From positions 1-5,091 of the forward strand of contig QIHU01000400.1 of the NCBI GenBank assembly GCA_003231035.1: DNA of 5,091 nucleotides, in the 5' to 3' direction. The position numbers and the translations under genes are program-made. Below the pieces are notes generated by a model. The model saw only the letters and a list, made by a program, of their open reading frames with translations. It was not told the origin of the DNA and ran no database searches. Positions 1 through 5,091 of this stretch are shown one piece after another. Numbering within the stretch: position 1 is the stretch's first letter; each line of letters begins with the position of its first letter. This DNA is from Acidobacteriota bacterium (lineage in GTDB: Bacteria; Acidobacteriota; Thermoanaerobaculia; Multivoradales; SZUA-115).

Positions 1-1797
1 CAACCAGGGCCCGCGCACCTTCGCCTGCATGTCGGCATGGAGCAAGACACCGGTACCCAGCGCCTTGGTCAAGATCAACACCTGTCCGGCGGCGAGTCGG
101 TCGATGCGCAGCAGAGCCTCCGGTCCCGACGCGAAACCTTGAATCGAGAATCCGACCATCAACTCGGTCGAGGTCGTGGTGTGGCCGCCCAGTAGGCTGA
201 TGCCGCGCTCGTCGAAAGCGGCCCGCGCCCCAGAGAGAACCTGAAACAGCAACTCTTCCGCCGCCTCGTCCTCTAGCCCTTCGGGCATCACCACCATGGC
301 TAGGGCCTGGCGTGGCTCCGCGCCAGTGGCGTACAGATCGGAGACCGCGTTGATCGCCGCCACGCGACCGACCAAGTAGGGGTCGTCAGTAAAGGCTTTG
401 AAGGCGTCGATGGTAGTGGCGAGCACATCGCCTTGGGGCGTGGTCACCGCCGCGGCGTCGTCGGGAACGGTGAGGCCCAGAAGAACAGTGTCATCGACGG
501 GACCAGGGCCGAGCCGACCGAGAGCCCGCCCGAGCACCGATTGGCCAATTTTGGCGGCGCAACCACCGCACAGCATGGGCTCCATCTCTTCCATCTTGCT
601 GAACTCTTCGCTCAACTCCCCTTCCGGTGCCAAGACTTGAAAGAGACGCATGAACTTGCGGTCGATCTTGTCTTTGAGCCGCATCACCCGCTCGCCCCCC
701 CAGGCAAAGCCCCATTTGCCGCCGATGGCCTGGCCATCGCCCAAATTGAGCAGCATCAAGAAGTCGTTCTGCGGTTTGTAGCGCCGTAGTCGGTCACCGT
801 TCAGCATGGCCCGCAGGTTGTGGGTCAGCGGCGGCCCTTGGCGCACCGCGTAGACCCCCGCCTTGGGTGTCTCGGGATAGTCGTTCAGGGTTGCGCAGTC
901 GCCCACGGCGAACAGGTCATCGTGGCCTTCGACCTGCAAGGTCGAGCGGGTGCGCACGAAGCCGCGCGAATCGGTGGGCAGCCCAGAGTCGGTGAAGACC
1001 GGATGGCTGATCGCGCCGGTCACCCACAGCAGGGTGTCGTACTCCAGCTTCTCGCCATCGTCGAAAACCACGTGATCCGCCTCGGCGGCCTCGATCTTGC
1101 GGCCGAGCAGGAGCTCGATTCCGCGTTCCCGCGCCTGCACCTCCACCTTGTGCCGGAGTCGGTCGGAATAGCCGGGCAGAATCTTCTCACCGCCGTGTAC
1201 CACGGTCACCGAGAGACGCAACACACCGGCAGCGCAAAGCCGCCTTTCCATGGCAAAGGCCAGCTCCACCCCGCCGGCACCGCCGCCGACCACGATCAAC
1301 CGGTAGGTCTCCTCATCGTCACGGTGCTCGCTGATCCCTTGGATGATCTCGTCCACCCGAGCCACGAAGCGACCAATCGGTCGAGTCGGAACGGCATGGC
1401 GGCGCACTCCGGGCAACTCCAGCCCCGCCACCGTGGAGCCAATATCGATCGAAGCCAGGTCGTAGTGAATCGGCGAGCGCCCGTCGAGCATGATCCGCTT
1501 GGCGTCGGCGTCGATCGCAATCGCCGCCGACAGGATCACCCGCGCCCCGGCCAACCGAGCCAACGGCAGCACGTCGATCTCCAGCTCGTCCTCCCGGTAC
1601 TGGCCCGCCACAAAGCCCGGTACCATCCCCGAATAGACCGCCACCGGCCGATCGACCACCACGGTCAGATGGGTATCCGTCAACGGCTTCATGATGAACG
1701 AACGGATCACCTGAACGTGCGAATGACCACCACCCACCAAAACCAATTCCCGGCTTGCCGACTGAGTACTTTGAATTTGCCTGCCCTCCGCAACCAC
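1..1797 (-). CDS. selD: Fused FAD-dependent oxidoreductase / selenide, water dikinase (SelD), 3' end outside window
   Basis: SelD makes selenophosphate from selenide and ATP in the cytoplasm; selenophosphate is the selenium donor for selenocysteine and for 2-selenouridine in tRNA. The frame is open without a stop from a TAG at 1819-1821 to the left edge (599 codons seen). Residues about 18-340 are an NDH-2/SQR-like flavoprotein: FAD-binding LVLVGGGHSH at 18-27, a second nucleotide-binding motif VVGGGAGGVE at 169-178, and the FAD-contacting FAVGDC at 296-301. No CxxxxC redox pair of the glutathione-reductase type is seen. This matches the family known as the N-terminal partner of SelD (TIGR03169). 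The SelD part starts near 408: CGGCAAK at 410-416 supplies the catalytic Cys413 and Lys416 (E. coli Cys17 and Lys20), followed by DDAAAV at 446-451, TTIDAF at 461-466, NAVSDLYATG at 483-492, GGHT at 537-540 and LTKALGTGVL. By comparison with E. coli SelD, roughly 140 residues are missing. The GTG start at 1797 is a choice: no ATG is available, and TTG at 1746 or ATT at 1776 are alternatives. Confidence 0.93.
   Translation of the reverse strand, partial: MVAEGRQIQSTQSASRELVLVGGGHSHVQVIRSFIMKPLTDTHLTVVVDRPVAVYSGMVPGFVAGQYREDELEIDVLPLARLAGARVILSAAIAIDADAKRIMLDGRSPIHYDLASIDIGSTVAGLELPGVRRHAVPTRPIGRFVARVDEIIQGISEHRDDEETYRLIVVGGGAGGVELAFAMERRLCAAGVLRLSVTVVHGGEKILPGYSDRLRHKVEVQARERGIELLLGRKIEAAEADHVVFDDGEKLEYDTLLWVTGAISHPVFTDSGLPTDSRGFVRTRSTLQVEGHDDLFAVGDCATLNDYPETPKAGVYAVRQGPPLTHNLRAMLNGDRLRRYKPQNDFLMLLNLGDGQAIGGKWGFAWGGERVMRLKDKIDRKFMRLFQVLAPEGELSEEFSKMEEMEPMLCGGCAAKIGQSVLGRALGRLGPGPVDDTVLLGLTVPDDAAAVTTPQGDVLATTIDAFKAFTDDPYLVGRVAAINAVSDLYATGAEPRQALAMVVMPEGLEDEAAEELLFQVLSGARAAFDERGISLLGGHTTTSTELMVGFSIQGFASGPEALLRIDRLAAGQVLILTKALGTGVLLHADMQAKVRGPWL
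1780..1790 (-). promoter_or_regulatory. Possible Shine-Dalgarno inside the annotated 5' end of selD
   Basis: On the minus strand the sequence GCGGAGGGCAG contains GGAGGG, the best ribosome-binding-like match near the start of this gene. It falls inside codons 3-6 if the GTG at 1797 is used. The only in-frame codon at a normal distance downstream (7 bases) is ATT at 1774-1776, a rare initiation codon. The match may be chance in GC-rich DNA, but it leaves the true start open. Confidence 0.25.
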
Positions 1798-1847
1798 CCG
1801 TTGAAAGAGAGCCGTATCCTACCGGACCACCTGGCCAATCCGGCCCC
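1798..1847. other. Short intergenic spacer between kinase and selD fusion genes
   Basis: About 50 bp separate the kinase TGA stop (1848-1850) from the chosen GTG start of the SelD fusion. The spacer holds GGCC-rich sequence with only weak self-complementarity and no following T-run, so no intrinsic terminator is supported. No convincing -35/-10 pair is seen either. An AGGA lies about 19 bases before the GTG, too far to be a good ribosome binding site. The short gap is compatible with read-through transcription from the kinase gene. Confidence 0.5.
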
Positions 1848-3869
1848 TCAAAGTCGCTCCTTGCCAAGCGAGAATTCAAACGGCAAATCCGTCCACATCT
1901 TGCCCGCGACGCCGTCGCGTTGAGCCGGTGCGAACTGAGCCGCGCGGGCAGCGGTCAAGGCGGCTTCCTCAAATCCAAGGCCACGCGGTTCACAGCGCTG
2001 AATTAGGGCCTGGAGCACGGCTCCCGTCTCGTCCACCAGAACCGCCACCAGAACCTGGCCTTCCTGCCTTCGACGACGTGCCGAGCGTGGGTAGACTGGA
2101 GTTGGGTAGTGGATCAAGCGGGGGCGGTCCACGTCGGCTCCAGGTCTGAGGAGGACTTCGTCTTGGAGAGTTGGCTCCACGTCCAGCTCGGCGGACGATT
2201 CACCGTCGGTGGCTCCCGTGGTGCCCAGAGAGTCGGCAGGGGTCAACGGTCGCGGTGAAACCCCAGGCCACTGGCTGGCCGCTCCCGCCGCGATGGGCGT
2301 CGTGATCGCTTCGAGCTTGGTCACCGGTGCGGATGAATTGGTCTCGTGTTCGCCCGGGTCTCGCTGCGTTACTGGCGACATCGCGAGCGCCATCTTCAGT
2401 TCTCGCACCGGTGAGGGAGGGTCTTCAAACGGTGGCTCACCGGCAGCCTTCGCATCTCCGCTCTCCCCGTTCACCGACCTCGACGCCACCGCGGGGTTCT
2501 CACGCACGATGGTGGTGGTAGGTCCCAAGGCCAGAACCCGCTCCTGCGCTGGGCGACTTTGGCCCAGTAGCGAGTCGTGCTCGGCCGAACCCGGGTTCAC
2601 CGGTTCGGCCAGCACATTCGGCAAGGAAGATGGAGGGAAACTTGGCGCCAACGCGGCCCGATCGGGTCCGTTCGACTCTCGGTGACGCATCAGACTCACC
2701 ACCACCACCAGCAGCGCCAACGCCACGACCGACGCCAACGCCCAGCGGCGACGTGGCGGGTCGTCTTCGCGAATCATCGCCGTCGGCTCCCCGCTCGACT
2801 CCCGCAGTACGGGGGGTGCTCCCCAGCTCGGATCTCCCTCGTGACGACGACCCAAGGCCTCGAGCTGGGCCACCACCGGAGCCAAGGTCGAGGGCCGTCG
2901 GACCCGATCTTTCTCCAAACATCCAGCCACCAGTTGACTCAGTGCCGGGGGACACCGCGGCCAAATCGCCACCAGAGCGCTGGCTTCTTGGTGCAACAGC
3001 CGATAGGAAACCTCCGCTTGGGTAGCACCGTGGAAGGGTCGGCGTTCCGCCAGGAGCTCATAGGCGACCACGCCGAAGGCAAAGAGGTCGGCGCGCTCGT
3101 CCACCTCGCCGCCTTCGAGCTGCTCCGGCGCCAGGTAGCCGGAAGTGCCCAACGCGCTACCCTGCTGGGTCAAGTCCGTCGGCTCGTGGAGCAGTTTGGC
3201 AACTCCAAAGTCGAGAAGCTTGACCGAACCGTCCGCAAGGAGGCGAATATTGGACGGTTTGACATCCCGATGAACCACCCCTTGGCTATGGGCATAGGCC
3301 AGGCCCCGTGCCACCTGGCTGAGGATCGAGATGCGCTGGGCCACTGACAACCGTTCGCCGCGCGCGATCAGCGCCGACAAATCCTCACCACCCAAGAGTT
3401 CTTGCACCATGAACGGCACGCCCTCTTCCAGCAGCAGGTCGTGGACGACGACAATCGCCGGGTGTTGGAGTCGCGCCGCGATCTGGGCTTCTTGCAAGAA
3501 TCGACGGCGCAGGTTGGGATCGAGCGCGCTACAACTCTTGACCGCCACTTCGCGACCGAGATCGGGATCGCGCCCACGATAGACCACCCCGAAGCCGCCG
3601 CGACCGATCAGCCCGTCGATCTCATATTTGCCAATCGTGCGCTTGCGCCCCAGGGGATCGTGGTCCTCGATCGCCCGCGCGGAGGCGGATCCGATCGCCG
3701 ACTCGATGAAATCGCCCGCTTCCTCGTCCCAAGCGAGCAGCTCCTCCACCTGGCTGCGGACCTCGTCCTCGTCGCACTGGGCGTCGAGGTACGCCCCGCG
3801 CTCGGCGAGGGGCAACGCCGCCACGAGGTGAAATAGCTTCTCAACACGGCGCCAGCGCTCCTCACTCAT
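1848..3869 (-). CDS. Membrane-anchored Ser/Thr protein kinase with C-terminal TonB-like domain
   Basis: This 673-residue protein is a PknB-type (Hanks) kinase. Residues 1-75 are a helical, acidic N-terminal segment (WRRVEKLF, CDEDEVRSQVEELL) typical of kinases paired with this sigma family. The kinase domain spans about 82-337 and looks active: glycine loop GRGGFG 89-94, Lys111 in VAVK, Glu127 of helix C, HRDVKPSN 200-207, DFG 220-222, APE 247-249, Asp261, and Arg325. Thr231, Thr234, Ser238, Thr242 and Ser243 are candidate activation-loop phosphosites. RRR at 373-375 followed by a hydrophobic stretch at 376-394 predicts one membrane span with the kinase inside. A low-complexity Pro/Ser/Ala/Glu linker (395-580) leads to a TonB C-terminal-like domain at 582-668, with YPTPVYP, EGQV, VDETGAV, FEEAALTAARAAQFAP and a final LPFEF strand. 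Its ATG overlaps the sigma stop as ATGA, which points to coupled translation. Kinase assignment is secure; TonB-like assignment is by motif and is fairly sure. Ligand and substrates are unknown. Confidence 0.95.
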   Translation of the reverse strand: MSEERWRRVEKLFHLVAALPLAERGAYLDAQCDEDEVRSQVEELLAWDEEAGDFIESAIGSASARAIEDHDPLGRKRTIGKYEIDGLIGRGGFGVVYRGRDPDLGREVAVKSCSALDPNLRRRFLQEAQIAARLQHPAIVVVHDLLLEEGVPFMVQELLGGEDLSALIARGERLSVAQRISILSQVARGLAYAHSQGVVHRDVKPSNIRLLADGSVKLLDFGVAKLLHEPTDLTQQGSALGTSGYLAPEQLEGGEVDERADLFAFGVVAYELLAERRPFHGATQAEVSYRLLHQEASALVAIWPRCPPALSQLVAGCLEKDRVRRPSTLAPVVAQLEALGRRHEGDPSWGAPPVLRESSGEPTAMIREDDPPRRRWALASVVALALLVVVVSLMRHRESNGPDRAALAPSFPPSSLPNVLAEPVNPGSAEHDSLLGQSRPAQERVLALGPTTTIVRENPAVASRSVNGESGDAKAAGEPPFEDPPSPVRELKMALAMSPVTQRDPGEHETNSSAPVTKLEAITTPIAAGAASQWPGVSPRPLTPADSLGTTGATDGESSAELDVEPTLQDEVLLRPGADVDRPRLIHYPTPVYPRSARRRRQEGQVLVAVLVDETGAVLQALIQRCEPRGLGFEEAALTAARAAQFAPAQRDGVAGKMWTDLPFEFSLGKERL
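3866..3869 (-). other. ATGA stop/start overlap between sigma factor and kinase
   Basis: The minus-strand ATGA carries the kinase ATG (3869-3867) and the sigma factor TGA (3868-3866). Upstream of the ATG only a weak GAG (in GGCCGAGAACC) resembles a ribosome binding site, so re-initiation by ribosomes finishing the sigma gene is a likely way to start the kinase. This ties the amounts of the two proteins together. Confidence 0.85.
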
Positions 3870-4483
3870 GGTTCTCGGCCAGGAGTCGCGCCAAGGGGAT
3901 CGGTGGCCAAGCGACCGAAGAGCCAGGCGCGGGCCAGGCGCGTCTGTTTGACGATCGCCGGCACCGAGAGACCGATCACCTGCGCCGTCTCCTCTAGGCT
4001 CAAACCACCGAAGAAACGTAGCTCGATGATACGACTCTTGCGAGCATCGACCTTCTCCAGCGCTCGCAGCGCATCATCGAGTTCCAGCAGATCGGTCGCG
4101 CGCTCCGGTTGCCTCGCCTCCGCCTCTTCCAGCGGAACTTTGAGGATCCCTCCACCCCGCTTTTGTGCCTTGCGACCGCGTGCATGGTCGACCAGAACCT
4201 GCCGCATCAACTGCGCCGCCACGGCAAAAAATTGCAAGCGGTCTCGCCAATGGCTGGCTTCGTGATCGACCAACCGCAGGTAGGCCTCGTGGACCAGCGC
4301 GGTCGGCTGCAAAGTGTGTTCACGGCGCTCGGCGCGCAACGAGCCTTGAGCCAGGCGGCGCAACTCTTCGTACACCACGGGCAGCAAGCGGTCGAAAGCC
4401 TCCCCGTCGCCGGCCTGCCAACGGCGCAACAGAGAGGTCACCTCTCGGCCACTCGCGACGGTAACCTCGGTGGCTTCTCCCAC
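3866..4483 (-). CDS. ECF-type RNA polymerase sigma factor (TIGR02999 / Sigma70_ECF type)
   Basis: The 205-residue protein directs RNA polymerase to a set of promoters not visible here. Sigma region 2 covers about 15-105: LLRRWQAGDGEAFDRLLP, VYEELRRLAQGSLRAER, HTLQPTALVHEAYLRLVD, then FFAVAAQLMRQVLVDHAR. A basic linker with KRGGG at 108-112 follows. Region 4 covers about 135-190, with LDDALRALEKVDARKSRIIELRFFGGLSLEETAQVIGLS split over 135-173 and the C-terminal helix ending LARAWLFGRL. The HTALQ-type and RFFGGLS signatures are those of the group often encoded beside Ser/Thr kinases. The recognition helix reads VPAIVKQTR where relatives usually have a form like ATVKRDWR, so its DNA preference may differ. 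The GTG start overlaps the receptor stop by one base. An internal GTG at codon 15, with GAGAG just before it, is an alternative start. No anti-sigma gene lies nearby; the following kinase is the candidate regulator. Confidence 0.92.
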   Translation of the reverse strand: MGEATEVTVASGREVTSLLRRWQAGDGEAFDRLLPVVYEELRRLAQGSLRAERREHTLQPTALVHEAYLRLVDHEASHWRDRLQFFAVAAQLMRQVLVDHARGRKAQKRGGGILKVPLEEAEARQPERATDLLELDDALRALEKVDARKSRIIELRFFGGLSLEETAQVIGLSVPAIVKQTRLARAWLFGRLATDPLGATPGREP

Positions 4484-4485
4484 TA
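4481..4485 (-). other. TAGTG stop/start overlap between receptor and sigma factor
   Basis: The receptor's TAG stop (4485-4483) shares its last base with the sigma factor's GTG start (4483-4481). A GGGG run lies about 11 bases upstream of the GTG and is a weak ribosome-binding candidate. The arrangement supports a single transcript for receptor, sigma factor and kinase, if the GTG is the true start. Confidence 0.6.
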
Positions 4486-5091
4486 GAAATCGAGCCCCAC
4501 GGTCAACCGCACACTGCGCGGCGCTTGCAGGTCGACCAGGGATCCCGCCAAACCGAAAAAGCCAGAATCTAGCAGGGTCTCCACCGCGAGCACTGCCCTC
4601 TCGTTGCTCACGTTGAACAGTTCGAGCTTGGCGGACAACTCGAAGTTCGTTCCCCAGCGAAGCGCCGCGCGCGCGCTCAGGTCGAGCTGCGTCACCTGCT
4701 TCAGCCGCTGGGAACCGCGCGGCGTCACGAAGCGAATGCCGAGCGGATCGCTAACCTCCACCTGGAACGGAACACCGCTGTCGTAGCGCGCCACCCCGCC
4801 TAGCGACACGTTGACCCGGCGTAGCACTCGCTGCCAGTTGCCGTAGACGCGAAAGCGGTGAGGCCGGTCGTAGGGAGCCGGTCCGAAGCGATTGATCCGG
4901 TTGAGGTCGGTGACCTGGTTGAAGTCCCCAAAGGTGGAAAGGCCATCGACGCGGAAGAGGTTGCCCTCCGTTTCACTCCAAGTGTAGGAGCCGAGAAGCT
5001 GCCAGTTGTTGGCGAACCTCTTCTGCACCAGCAGTTGTAGCGCTCGGTACGAACGTCGCGCTGACGCCAGGTTGACCACTTCGGAAACCAC
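4483..5091 (-). CDS. TonB-dependent outer-membrane receptor, C-terminal part (5' end outside window)
   Basis: Only the last 202 residues are in the window; the frame is open to the right edge, so the GTG at the edge is not a start. The fragment has the alternating polar/aromatic pattern of outer-membrane beta strands: RSYRALQLLVQKRFANNWQ (13-31), LLGSYTWSETEGN (32-44), YDRPHRFRVYGNW (74-86), VNVSLGGVARYDSGVPFQV (93-111), QLDLSARAALRWG (135-147), FELSAKLELFNVSNERA (150-166), and a last strand PRSVRLTVGLDF (191-202). The terminal phenylalanine is the usual signal for insertion by the BAM machinery. These motifs match the barrel end of large TonB-dependent receptors of the Oar/carboxypeptidase-regulatory-domain style found in Acidobacteriota. 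Such proteins import large or scarce nutrients using energy from TonB, but the plug and substrate loops are not visible, so the ligand cannot be named. It sits directly before the sigma and kinase genes, suggesting a regulatory partnership. Confidence 0.88.
   Translation of the reverse strand: MVSEVVNLASARRSYRALQLLVQKRFANNWQLLGSYTWSETEGNLFRVDGLSTFGDFNQVTDLNRINRFGPAPYDRPHRFRVYGNWQRVLRRVNVSLGGVARYDSGVPFQVEVSDPLGIRFVTPRGSQRLKQVTQLDLSARAALRWGTNFELSAKLELFNVSNERAVLAVETLLDSGFFGLAGSLVDLQAPRSVRLTVGLDF

Noticed and set aside
552..572. Possible selenocysteine position in the SelD active-site motif
   Set aside because: The codons of the CGGCAAK motif are ordinary cysteine codons and no in-frame TGA occurs, so no recoding is needed.
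1809..1845. GGCC-rich stretch considered as a terminator hairpin
   Set aside because: The possible stems are four pairs or fewer with mismatches and there is no T-run after them.
1319..1879. Minus-strand open frame of 186 codons overlapping the start of selD
   Set aside because: It is a frame-shifted reading of the flavoprotein domain, glycine-rich without motifs; the selD frame here has both nucleotide-binding motifs intact.
820..1923. Long plus-strand open frame of 367 codons
   Set aside because: It lies antisense to the SelD fusion, in the same codon register as that gene; its protein is rich in His, Arg, Gln and Pro with no recognisable domain, as expected of the complement of GC-rich coding DNA.
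2697..2715. Short CCA trinucleotide run
   Set aside because: On the coding strand it gives the valine run of the kinase's membrane span, so codon choice explains it; it is too short to call a repeat element.
2577..3347. Plus-strand open frame of 256 codons
   Set aside because: It is antisense to the kinase domain and linker, whose motifs are unmistakable on the minus strand; its composition is Arg/His/Gln-rich and shows no domain.

Overview
The window is high-GC bacterial DNA, densely coding, with every supported gene on the minus strand. Reading in the direction of transcription (right to left), it holds four genes: the C-terminal end of a TonB-dependent outer-membrane receptor (5091 to 4483), an ECF-type sigma factor (4483 to 3866), a membrane-anchored Ser/Thr protein kinase with a TonB-like C-terminal domain (3869 to 1848), and a fused FAD-dependent oxidoreductase / selenide, water dikinase (SelD) that starts at about 1797 and runs off the left edge. 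The only gap between genes is about 50 bp (1798-1847). No RNA gene, mobile element, CRISPR array or substantial repeat was seen.

The likely source is an Acidobacteriota-like organism or a relative. This is inferred from three things: the pairing of a TIGR02999-type (Sigma70_ECF) sigma factor with a Ser/Thr kinase, the short alpha-helical N-terminal segment before the kinase domain that is common in such kinases, and the style of the receptor C-terminus (DRPHRF, LFNVSN, PRS near the end). No ribosomal or other phylogenetic marker is present, so this is only a guess.

The first three genes are packed as a unit. The receptor stop TAG and the sigma GTG start share one base (TAGTG), and the sigma stop and kinase start overlap as ATGA. 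This suggests co-transcription and translational coupling. The combination is a plausible signalling module: a TonB-dependent receptor at the outer membrane, a kinase whose predicted periplasmic part ends in a TonB-like receptor-binding fold, and a sigma factor as the possible cytoplasmic output. No anti-sigma factor of the FecR kind lies between them. The link from receptor to kinase to sigma is inference.

The fourth gene is a selenium-metabolism enzyme. Its N-terminal half is an NDH-2/SQR-like flavoprotein and its C-terminal half is SelD with a cysteine, not selenocysteine, at the catalytic position. It may be transcribed with the upstream genes because the gap is short, but its function gives no obvious tie to them.
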